Below are positions 32,028 through 39,951 of a DNA stretch of 40,722 bases, in pieces. The stretch is from Candidatus Altimarinota bacterium (GTDB lineage: Bacteria > Patescibacteriota > Gracilibacteria > UBA4473). The stretch lies in assembly GCA_027028725.1 (NCBI GenBank), contig JALVIB010000013.1:1-40722 (forward strand). The letters are read 5' to 3'. The notes beneath the pieces were generated by a model. It did not search any database, was not told the origin of the DNA, and saw nothing but the letters and a program-made list of their open reading frames with translations. Each line of letters opens with the position of its first letter. The first letter of the stretch is position 1. The position numbers and the translations under genes are program-made.

Positions 32028-35000
32028 TTATTTTGGAGGACTCCAACTCATTAAAACTTTTTCAATAACTTCAGTATTTTCAAAGTATTTTTCGCGTGTT
32101 TCTGGACTATCTAATAATTTTTTTGCCTTTTCCCAAACACCACTTTCTTCCAACTTCTTTTTTCGCTCTTTATATTGAATTCCATATTCCAAAACACCCA
32201 TAAAATCTAAAACTTCTCCAAATCCATCATCACCACCAGCAACTTGAAAAACCTGTTTCATAAAACTATTAATTTGTTCTTTGCTTCTTTGAGCCGAAGC
32301 TGAATAACCTGTATCTTCCTTTCTCCAATCTTCTGCATTAAAGACTATTGAACCACGCTCCTGTCCAAGGTTAATATTACCTTGAAGTGTTTGAGTTACA
32401 GTTAAAGCCGCATTTAATCTGTCTCCAACCTCAATTAATGCTCTTTTCCTTTCTTTTTGCCAACCAGGTAATTCACCCCATTTTTCATCTCCTTCTTTAA
32501 TATAATCCCGCATCATTTGCATATATGTCGGAAATCCTGATAAATAACGACGCCAAAGGTCGTTTGACAATTTGTTTTCACCACCAGAAGATTGTGACAT
32601 ATTGTTTATAAGATGGACCTGCTTCCAGTCCGCGAAAAAACTTTCTGCATCATCATGATCTCCCTCTTTATCTGAAAAACGATCCATTCGCGAAACACGA
32701 TCACGAGCCGGTGGGGAAGCATGTACAATATGATAAAAGAATTTTTTTGTTTGTTCTTTAATATTAGAATCATTAAGAATATCAAAAGACCCACCTCCAT
32801 TACCAAGAAAGTCTCCCCAAGCCTTATAGTCTTCATATGTCCACCCTCTTTTTTCTGCTCCTGGAGTGTCTTCTGGAACAATTCTGCCATTTAATTTATA
32901 AGATTCCTTATCTGTTAAAAAATCAACATGTGGAAATCTTGCTAAAAATTTATCATTAATTCGCATAAAGGCATCTCGTGAAATTAAACTACGATTTGTT
33001 TTAGGATTTATAGTAGCAACCCCCATTACTAAAAAATACCATCTTTGATCAGGTTGTCCGTTCATTTTTCCTTTCTCAAAAGACTCATGAATAAAACATT
33101 CATATTTCGCGGGATCTACATCTGTACTATCTCCTCTTGCCCATTTTTTTAACATTGTTGATAAAATCCTACTCCTAGCTACAGGAGAGTCCTCATATCT
33201 AGCAAAATCAGCTTTAAAACTATCGATTGCTGAATCAAGTTTACCTTTAAGATTAGTATCCCAATCTCGGAATGTTTCTTTTGACCAAATAAATTCACAA
33301 GCATTACGAACTTTGTCCAAGATTTCTAAACGAGAAAGATTTAAGTCTTCAGGAATACGGAAAGTAACTGCATTTCCGGACAACCTCATCAAAGTTCTCC
33401 ATAGTCCAGGATCATCCCATTGCAAAACCCCCTTATCTAACATCAATCTAATCAAAGCTTTAGCTTCATCTTGGTCATTGGTACGATATAAGGCATCTTG
33501 CAAATCCCATCCCGGCACTTCTCCATACTGAGTTTCAAATTCTTTAACCCGGTTTTCTTCTGCTTCTTCTGCCTTTTGCTTAAAATCTTTTCCCCAAGCT
33601 GATTTCTCACCAAAAAAACTCATTCCAATATTTGCCACAGCTCGCTCTGAATCACGCTGCCATCTTCTTTCATGCACTTCAATTGCTTGTTTTACAATGG
33701 CATATAAATCATACAATGAGAATCTTTGATAATTCCTCTGAGGACCACTGTTTTTGGCATTATCATCATATTCTGTCACCCATTTTTTAATTTTTTGCGC
33801 ACTATCATTGGCGCTCTTTGAATAATCTCGCAAAGAATTAAAATCTGCCATTTCAGCAATAGCTTCTGCTCTGTCCTGCGGAGATGCATCATAACGATTA
33901 ATCCAGTCTTTTAGGAACCCTGACTTAAAAAATTTATCTGATTTTTCTTTAAATTCATTCAGTCTTGCTCTATGTTGACTCAAAATATCTTCTAAATACT
34001 CCTTATCCAAACCATATTTATTAAAGAAGTCTTGATCATCCATTTTGTTTAAATCTCGACGGATTCGACTTTCAACATCATTAATTGCTTCCTGATATTC
34101 CGCGAAATCTTTTTTAAACCCTTTAACTACCTCATTATAATTTTTGGTAAATTCTTCTTTATCAGGCGTATCATCATCAAAAAATTGCAACTCGGTCAGA
34201 AGCTCCAAAGCTCTATTGGAATCTTCCAAATATTTATTTAAAGACTCACTTTCTTTAGCAAATTTCCCGTCTCGAAAATTCAAAGCTGTTTCAAGTTTGA
34301 TGAAATTATCAGCGAAAATTTCCCAGAAAGTCTCTTTTCCCGTAAATTTATAATCAATTTTTTTCGCGTGTTTTTGCAAATTATCAAAAGTCTTCTGGAA
34401 ACTATCCAACATTTTCATTGGAACTTCCATCAATAAATCGGTAAATTCAGCCGGATTAACTCCTTCCGGCAAAACTTCGTTAATGACTGTACCTAAATCT
34501 AAAAATTTATTTCTTAATTTCTCCTTTTGTTCCGGCCATTTCTCAAAAAGTTTATCTAACTCATTTTTAGCTTCTGCTTGACGCAAACTCGCCGCAATCG
34601 GATCATCTTTCATCTTAGAAATCCCGCGAAATTTTTCAGCAATTTGGGCAATATCATCCCGTAATCCATTAGTTATTTCTGCAATTTCATTATTAACACT
34701 CTGTGTTTGTAAAGCTATTTCATTCAAAAACTCGCGCCCCGGAGCCCAAATTAATTTAGGTTTACCATTTTTATCTTTTCCCCAATATCGCCCGCCTCTT
34801 TGATAAGCTTGTTTGCGGTACTCAAAGGACTCTTCTAATTTATCTGCTTCATCTAAATAATGTTGTTTTTTCGCGGGATTTGTTTCTTCTTCAGCTTTAC
34901 GACGCAACCGTTCTACATAAGCTTCATTAACTTGGTGTGCATCTTCTATTTCTTGTGATGTAATTAATTTATTTTGCTCATAAGCCACATGATCTTCGTG

Positions 35001-37418
35001 TAATTTTGTCGGATCAACTCCCGCTGCCAAACCATTATGAATTCGGTCCCAACCAGCATAGAAGTCATTTAATTCTTCTTCGGTCAATTCATCACGAACA
35101 TCTCTTGAGGCAATATCAAAGATTCGATCTCGATAACTGTGAATTGCTCCATCAACAAGCTGTGAAAGTTGTTGTGGATGCGGAAATTCTTGTCGCAAAT
35201 CAAATCCTTCTTCTGCCAAACGCGCAATAATATTTTCGTAACTAAGCGCTTTATCTAGTTCGTTATACCATGGCGAGAATTTATCTTCTCCGTCTGAAAG
35301 ATGTTCAATATCCGGTAAAACAGTGTCTTCAAAAATTGATTCCAAAATTCCCGCGAATTTTTGACGAAATTCATTAACTTTTTCCTTATTTGGAGTGTTT
35401 AGAATATTATCGCGAAATTCCGCAAAATCTGCATAATAAGGATTTCGCGGATTATTAACTTCGTCTCCCCAGAGAACTTCAAAATCCGCCGCATATAAAT
35501 TTCGATTAGCAATTCTTGAATTTATATTACTTAAAAATAAATCCTTTGATTCTCTCGCGACTTTTTTCGGGTCTTTTAGGAAATGTTGCCAAGTTTTATA
35601 TGTGTCTAAATTCTTTGTTTCATCGCGAACCTTTTCTTTTAATTTTTTATATTTTTCATTTAGCTTATTTCTTTCTTCCTCGTAAGAACTTACGATTGGC
35701 ACTTGTCCATAAAGCGTTTTGGCTTGATTTTCCCACCTATTAATTTCTTGACCATACTTTTTAAATCCTTCCTGTTGTTTCTTGTAATTCTCATTTTCTT
35801 TTAAGTCTGAGCTAAGCTTAATTGATAATTCTCTAAATTCTTCAATAAATTTTTCGCGGGATTTTAAATCACTTCCTATGCTTGCCTTATCCGTTGAAAA
35901 TCTTTTTATTTTCGCGGGAATTCCTTCTTTTATCTCTTTTTCTTTATTTTCAAATCTTTTTTCATTATTTTTCAGTAATTCTTCTCTTCTCTTCTCATCT
36001 TCTATTTTCTGAATTTCTAAATCACTTTTAATTTTTTCCAATTCAAGTTCTTCTAATTTCTTTTCCTTTATGCTTTCCCATGCCTTTTCCAAATCCTTAA
36101 CCCATTCATCAAAATCTTTATTCCAATGTCTTTCAATAATTTCATTTTTTTCTTCTAATAATTTTTTATAGTTCTGCTCAATTACTTCTACTTTATTAAA
36201 ATCAACAATTTTAGACGCTTCCCAAGCGTCTTTAATTTTTTTCTTCTCCGTCTCATTTCCTTCTAAATAAGACTGAAGACCATATCTTTCTACTGACAAT
36301 TTTTTATTTTCCAAATCTCGCAGTTTCTTTTCCAACTTATCTAGTTCCTCATTTTCCGCAGAAAAATTGAGCCATTCATCTAAATCTTTAATTTGAACGA
36401 GTTCAAAATCTTCTTGCAAAATTTCGTGCAAAGCTTGCAGATGTGTCGGCAAGAAAACCGGCGATTTTTGCGCAAATTGCAAAAACTTAATCGCTTCAGT
36501 TGATTTAAATGCTTTATTAATCTCTTCTTCTTTTACGATACTGAGAATTTTGCGTCGCAAAGTTTCTGCCGACTCTACTTCTGATGGACTTCCCAAAAAC
36601 TCGCGAAGTAATTCCCAAGTAAAAGCCATATTAGGATTGTAAAGTTTCTTTGGCGACTTCAAGAGAGTGGCCACCGCCTGAACAGCAATATTATCCCAAT
36701 CATAAAACCGACTTTTTTCCGCCCATTTTCTCTCGTTCGGAAACATTCGACGAATCTCCAAAACAAGCAATTTTTCTTCCAAAGTCATTACTTCATTCTT
36801 CTTTGATTCAATAATATCGTAGGCCTTATCCCCGCTAGTGACAGACTTGGTCATCAAAGTAAAAGCCTTATCCACAATTTTTTCGCGGGCTTTTTCAAAA
36901 ACATCTTTTCGTTTCCCGTCTTTCAAAACAGCATTTTTTTGTAACCTTCGATACAAAGCACAAACTTTGGAAAGCTCAAAAGTGCTCCAATTATTTTTAT
37001 TCACAATGCTCCCCAAAGCACGCACCTGCTTATCAACTTCCGCGATAATTTGGTTCTGCATACGCTTTGGTAGAAGCTTACGCAGTGGAGAATCCGCTAA
37101 ATGATTCAACAATCGCGGTGGCAAATCTTCCATATCTTTCCCCCGCGCTAAGCTCAGCTGATATCCCGCGATATTTCGAAAACGACGCTTTTGAAAAGCG
37201 TTCATATGCTCCGCATTTTCTTCCAAAAATCGCAATTCTTTCACACCAAACCCTAGCGGACTGCGCAGAGCTTTTTCTATTTGTTTATCAATATCTTCCT
37301 TATCTTCAGGAACAGAAGGTCCTTTTGGTCCACCGGCAAAGTATAAAAATTTACCAGCGCCGTGCCCCGCTAAGCGGTGGAAATCTTCATTTTCAAACCC
37401 GTTAAATAATTTTTTCAT
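32028..37418 (-). CDS. Giant coiled-coil protein of unknown function
   Basis: From the ATG at 37418 the protein has 1796 residues. A further 23 codons upstream (to 37487) are translated family A repeat and promoter sequence. There is no signal peptide; the Gly/Pro-rich stretch FAGGPKGPSVPED near 27-39 is followed by long, highly charged heptad-like helices, especially about 340-640 (KLRDLENKK..., LEKAWESIKEKKLEELELEK...) and 950-1250. Helical but less repetitive regions follow up to residue 1796. I recognise no domain and no enzyme motif. It lies 86 bp upstream of the giant secreted protein gene on the same strand and may assist its export or form a cytoplasmic scaffold, which is inference. 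Family B copy 8 is at its N-terminus (DFHRLAGHGAGKF), and the rest has unusually few family A copies. Confidence 0.8.
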   Translation of the reverse strand: MKKLFNGFENEDFHRLAGHGAGKFLYFAGGPKGPSVPEDKEDIDKQIEKALRSPLGFGVKELRFLEENAEHMNAFQKRRFRNIAGYQLSLARGKDMEDLPPRLLNHLADSPLRKLLPKRMQNQIIAEVDKQVRALGSIVNKNNWSTFELSKVCALYRRLQKNAVLKDGKRKDVFEKAREKIVDKAFTLMTKSVTSGDKAYDIIESKKNEVMTLEEKLLVLEIRRMFPNERKWAEKSRFYDWDNIAVQAVATLLKSPKKLYNPNMAFTWELLREFLGSPSEVESAETLRRKILSIVKEEEINKAFKSTEAIKFLQFAQKSPVFLPTHLQALHEILQEDFELVQIKDLDEWLNFSAENEELDKLEKKLRDLENKKLSVERYGLQSYLEGNETEKKKIKDAWEASKIVDFNKVEVIEQNYKKLLEEKNEIIERHWNKDFDEWVKDLEKAWESIKEKKLEELELEKIKSDLEIQKIEDEKRREELLKNNEKRFENKEKEIKEGIPAKIKRFSTDKASIGSDLKSREKFIEEFRELSIKLSSDLKENENYKKQQEGFKKYGQEINRWENQAKTLYGQVPIVSSYEEERNKLNEKYKKLKEKVRDETKNLDTYKTWQHFLKDPKKVARESKDLFLSNINSRIANRNLYAADFEVLWGDEVNNPRNPYYADFAEFRDNILNTPNKEKVNEFRQKFAGILESIFEDTVLPDIEHLSDGEDKFSPWYNELDKALSYENIIARLAEEGFDLRQEFPHPQQLSQLVDGAIHSYRDRIFDIASRDVRDELTEEELNDFYAGWDRIHNGLAAGVDPTKLHEDHVAYEQNKLITSQEIEDAHQVNEAYVERLRRKAEEETNPAKKQHYLDEADKLEESFEYRKQAYQRGGRYWGKDKNGKPKLIWAPGREFLNEIALQTQSVNNEIAEITNGLRDDIAQIAEKFRGISKMKDDPIAASLRQAEAKNELDKLFEKWPEQKEKLRNKFLDLGTVINEVLPEGVNPAEFTDLLMEVPMKMLDSFQKTFDNLQKHAKKIDYKFTGKETFWEIFADNFIKLETALNFRDGKFAKESESLNKYLEDSNRALELLTELQFFDDDTPDKEEFTKNYNEVVKGFKKDFAEYQEAINDVESRIRRDLNKMDDQDFFNKYGLDKEYLEDILSQHRARLNEFKEKSDKFFKSGFLKDWINRYDASPQDRAEAIAEMADFNSLRDYSKSANDSAQKIKKWVTEYDDNAKNSGPQRNYQRFSLYDLYAIVKQAIEVHERRWQRDSERAVANIGMSFFGEKSAWGKDFKQKAEEAEENRVKEFETQYGEVPGWDLQDALYRTNDQDEAKALIRLMLDKGVLQWDDPGLWRTLMRLSGNAVTFRIPEDLNLSRLEILDKVRNACEFIWSKETFRDWDTNLKGKLDSAIDSFKADFARYEDSPVARSRILSTMLKKWARGDSTDVDPAKYECFIHESFEKGKMNGQPDQRWYFLVMGVATINPKTNRSLISRDAFMRINDKFLARFPHVDFLTDKESYKLNGRIVPEDTPGAEKRGWTYEDYKAWGDFLGNGGGSFDILNDSNIKEQTKKFFYHIVHASPPARDRVSRMDRFSDKEGDHDDAESFFADWKQVHLINNMSQSSGGENKLSNDLWRRYLSGFPTYMQMMRDYIKEGDEKWGELPGWQKERKRALIEVGDRLNAALTVTQTLQGNINLGQERGSIVFNAEDWRKEDTGYSASAQRSKEQINSFMKQVFQVAGGDDGFGEVLDFMGVLEYGIQYKERKKKLEESGVWEKAKKLLDSPETREKYFENTEVIEKVLMSWSPPK
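37352..37384. repeat. Family B hairpin repeat, copy 8, at the N-terminus of the coiled-coil gene
   Basis: Forward copy with loop TAA. The family A part is degenerate (CCAGCGC instead of CCCGCGC). It is translated as DFHRLAGHGAGKF about 12 codons after the start. Confidence 0.8.
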
Positions 37419-37431
37419 TTGTAATCCGAAG

Positions 37432-37437
37432 ATTATA
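37432..37437 (-). promoter_or_regulatory. Extended -10 box TGGTATAAT of the coiled-coil gene with adjacent family A repeat
   Basis: On the minus strand TATAAT is preceded by TGG (extended -10) and followed by 13 nt to the ATG, so the leader is about 6 nt. A family A core (37447-37452) lies 9 bp upstream, although the intergenic region is 408 bp. Confidence 0.6.
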
Positions 37438-37806
37438 CCATAAAATCCCGCGAAAAAATAGACACATGAAGCTATTTTCGCTTGCAATAAGACGACATAT
37501 GTTAATTTTATAAAATTTCGCGGAATTTTTTATTTTTTTCGTGCATTTGTTGTTGTAGAGACGTTGCATGCAACGTCTCTAACGCGTATTTCTAAATTTT
37601 TTCGCGGGATTTTCGTAGGGGCGATCCCTTGTGGTCGCCCAAATTTCTTCCCCAACTATTAACTTTTAACTATTAACTATTAATTTTCTTCTGACCTCTA
37701 AATTTCCCCTATTCTTCAGCAAATAAATCACTTGTAATGACATACACATTACGCAGCCAAAAATAAACTTTTCTTTTTTTTCTAAATCCATATCATGAGG
37801 AAGATA

Positions 37807-37812
37807 TATAAA
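37807..37812 (+). promoter_or_regulatory. -10-like TATAAA before the PP2C-like gene
   Basis: TATAAA lies within TATATAAAT, 14 nt before the ATG at 37827. The short predicted leader AACAAACCTAAAA has no Shine-Dalgarno. No family A copy is close. Confidence 0.4.
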
Positions 37813-37826
37813 TAACAAACCTAAAA

Positions 37827-39860
37827 ATGTCATTTGCAGTTCACACTTTCGAAACTCATCCCGAAGATTCGGGACTGGCTTTTGCTTATCACGAAAATAT
37901 TGGCGAAGGTCAAGATGTTTTTTTTCGCGGGAAATTTCCCGAAGGCACAACTGATGCGACAACTGTTGCTGAATCTATTTTCGGGGCAATTGTTGATAGT
38001 TTAAAAATTCTTAAAAAAGGTGATAGCTACGATCGTTTTGAAGATGCTTTGAAGTCAGCAAATTTAGAATTCAAGAAAAATCTCGCGAAAATTCCAGCTA
38101 TGCCAGACATTGTTGTGAGTTATTTTGATTTTAACAATTTGTATTTAAGTCAGTCTGGAAAAGCCGAGGCTTACTTAATTCGCAACGGAGCAATTTCACA
38201 AATTTCCGAAACACCGGACTCTGATAGCGAATTATTTTTAAATATTCTAAGCGGACAAGTAGCCGTTAACGATATAATTTTAATTAGCAATAATCGCCTA
38301 TTGCACTCTATTACGACAAGCCAATTAATCGATATTTTTTCGCGGGCAGATTTCAAAGAAGCCGTAGCAACTTTGCGACACGAATTACAAATGAAATCCG
38401 AAGAAGATTTAATTGTTACGGTTATCGGAGTCGGGAAAAAAGAAGATTTAGGCGCTGCTGGATTTCTTTCACGTATGGTTTCCAAAATGTCTGCACCAAA
38501 AGTTTTAGACAAGGTTTACACTGCTGACAAAGATGAAGAAATCTCAGCCGAAATTGAAGAAAATCCCGCTGCGCCCCGCAAGGCGGTGGCGAAATTAGCT
38601 GAAGAAGTGCCAAATGAACCTGAATGTGAACCCAAATTAATTTCTGATGAAGACATTGAAGCACCGAAAAAACTTGATGAGAAATTTGAAATGGAAATGC
38701 CGAAAGTGGATTTGAAAAATATCGGAAAATTAGGCGAAAAAATCCCTAATTTTTTCCGCAACCTTCCGCCAAAAAAGGTTTTGATGAAATACGCGGGAAT
38801 TGTCGCGGGACTTTTGATTTTATTCATCGCTGGAAAAGCAATTATCGGATACGAATCAGAAGACACCAAAGCCATGCGCGAAGAATTATCTATCGCTCGT
38901 GAAGCTATTCAACAAGCTGATATTTTCTTGACCCAAGGAGATCGTCAATCAGCTTCTGATTTATTAACAAAAGCTCAAAGTTCTCTACAAGTTGTTTTGA
39001 ATTCTAAATCACAATTTCGTTCTGATGCTCAATTTTTATTGGCTGATATTCAAGAAAAACAACTTCAAGTCGAAAACGCCCACAAAGTTCAGGCGCAGGT
39101 TTTATCTGATTTAGCGACCAAAAACGACAACATTGTTGCTAACGGCTTGCTAAAACTCCGCGAAAATTTATTCGCTTATGACTCTCACTTAGTTTACAAA
39201 ACAATCAGAAATATTGTCGAAAAAGGTGTAACAATTTCCGATAAAGAAAGTATCGTATCAGGTGCGGTTCGTGAGCCACAAAACACCTTGGTATTTTTGA
39301 CAGATATACCGCGAGTTATTGAATACAAAAATGGAGTAATTTCTCCGATGTCCACTTCTGACGAAACTTGGAAACACGGTTTAGATATTGAAACCTACGG
39401 ATCTCGTTTTATCTACATTCTTGATCCGGTCGAAAACCAAATTTGGAAATACGAGCGCCGAAAAAACAACTACTCTGGAGCAATTGCTTATAATCAAGGT
39501 GCTGACTTATCTCGCGCTATTAGTTTCGCAATTGACGGTGCGCTTTATGTACTTTCTGATGATGGAACTATCCAGAAATTATTTCGCGGGGAAAAACAAG
39601 AATTCGCTTTCCGCGAAATGCCAAGCACTCCGATTTCTGGTAAAAATTTAAAGATTTACACTTCCGCTGACCTTGATTACCTCTATATTCTTGATCCGGA
39701 TAACGAACGAATTTTGATCTTCACCAAAGGTGAAAAATTCGCGACTTATAAGAAACAAATTATTTACAGCGTTCCTGGTGCGGCAGATTTCGTAATTGAT
39801 AGCGCCGGACAAAAAGCCAACATTGTCACTAAAGACAAAATTTACGAATTCTCACTATAA
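37827..39860 (+). CDS. PP2C-like pseudophosphatase with membrane helix and extracellular beta-propeller
   Basis: A 677-residue protein. Residues 1-215 have the strand/helix order of a PP2C (PPM) phosphatase (VVSYFDFNNLYLSQSGKAEAYLIR near 90-113, ILISNNRLL near 151-159, DLIVTVIGVG near 193-202). The metal-binding sites are lost: the usual DGxGGH region reads FPEGTTDATT and the later 'DG' reads NN, so catalysis is unlikely. An acidic linker (215-310) contains family B copy 9 (ENPAAPRKAVAKL). One membrane helix lies at about 318-342, then a coiled coil or TPR-like hairpin (345-430), and last a beta-propeller with YILDP-type blades (about 450-677). This architecture is one I associate with CPR genomes. 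The propeller probably faces outward and the PP2C-like head inward. Confidence 0.75.
   Translation: MSFAVHTFETHPEDSGLAFAYHENIGEGQDVFFRGKFPEGTTDATTVAESIFGAIVDSLKILKKGDSYDRFEDALKSANLEFKKNLAKIPAMPDIVVSYFDFNNLYLSQSGKAEAYLIRNGAISQISETPDSDSELFLNILSGQVAVNDIILISNNRLLHSITTSQLIDIFSRADFKEAVATLRHELQMKSEEDLIVTVIGVGKKEDLGAAGFLSRMVSKMSAPKVLDKVYTADKDEEISAEIEENPAAPRKAVAKLAEEVPNEPECEPKLISDEDIEAPKKLDEKFEMEMPKVDLKNIGKLGEKIPNFFRNLPPKKVLMKYAGIVAGLLILFIAGKAIIGYESEDTKAMREELSIAREAIQQADIFLTQGDRQSASDLLTKAQSSLQVVLNSKSQFRSDAQFLLADIQEKQLQVENAHKVQAQVLSDLATKNDNIVANGLLKLRENLFAYDSHLVYKTIRNIVEKGVTISDKESIVSGAVREPQNTLVFLTDIPRVIEYKNGVISPMSTSDETWKHGLDIETYGSRFIYILDPVENQIWKYERRKNNYSGAIAYNQGADLSRAISFAIDGALYVLSDDGTIQKLFRGEKQEFAFREMPSTPISGKNLKIYTSADLDYLYILDPDNERILIFTKGEKFATYKKQIIYSVPGAADFVIDSAGQKANIVTKDKIYEFSL
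38562..38592. repeat. Family B hairpin repeat, copy 9, in the PP2C-like gene
   Basis: Forward copy with loop AAG and a small internal change (GCTGCGCCCC). It is translated in the + frame as NPAAPRKAVAK, a different frame from copies 3 and 6, and again without a frameshift. Confidence 0.85.
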
Positions 39861-39881
39861 AAAATTTTTTAATAAATCACA

Positions 39882-39925
39882 AAGTCCGGACTTTAAATGT
39901 TCTGAAAAGAATTAAGTCCGGACTT
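39882..39925. repeat. Paired AAGTCCGGACTT palindromes, 32 bp apart
   Basis: Two perfect 12-bp palindromes (39882-39893 and 39914-39925) are separated by a 20-nt AT-rich spacer. The same pair with the same spacing occurs in mutL (11765-11808). This copy lies between the PP2C-like gene and the flavoprotein gene, upstream of the latter's -10 box. Confidence 0.85.
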
Positions 39926-39930
39926 AAATT

Positions 39931-39936
39931 TATAAA
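39931..39936 (+). promoter_or_regulatory. -10-like TATAAA before the flavoprotein gene
   Basis: TATAAA is followed by 15 nt to the ATG at 39952. Unusually, a family A core (39940-39945) lies between the -10 box and the start, so it would be in the short leader or at the transcription start. Confidence 0.4.
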
Positions 39937-39951
39937 AATCCCGCGAAAAAA

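Larger units (their letters stand above)
37419..37826. repeat. Divergent intergenic region (408 bp) with palindromes
   Basis: No gene is seen. It holds the promoter and family A copy of the coiled-coil gene, a degenerate family A copy near 37516, the perfect 24-bp palindrome at 37557-37580 (AGAGACGTTGCA and its complement), a family A copy near 37601, the hairpin GGGCGATCC...GGTCGCCC (37619-37640), AACTATTAACTTTTAACTAT (37654-37673), a CTTCTGACCTCTAAATTTC segment shared with 5897 and 7980, and the promoter of the next gene. Confidence 0.8.

Noticed and set aside
37666..37962. 98-residue minus-strand ORF in the gap before the PP2C-like gene
   Set aside because: It overlaps the start of the PP2C-like gene antisense and is built from translated repeat sequence, with no domain.
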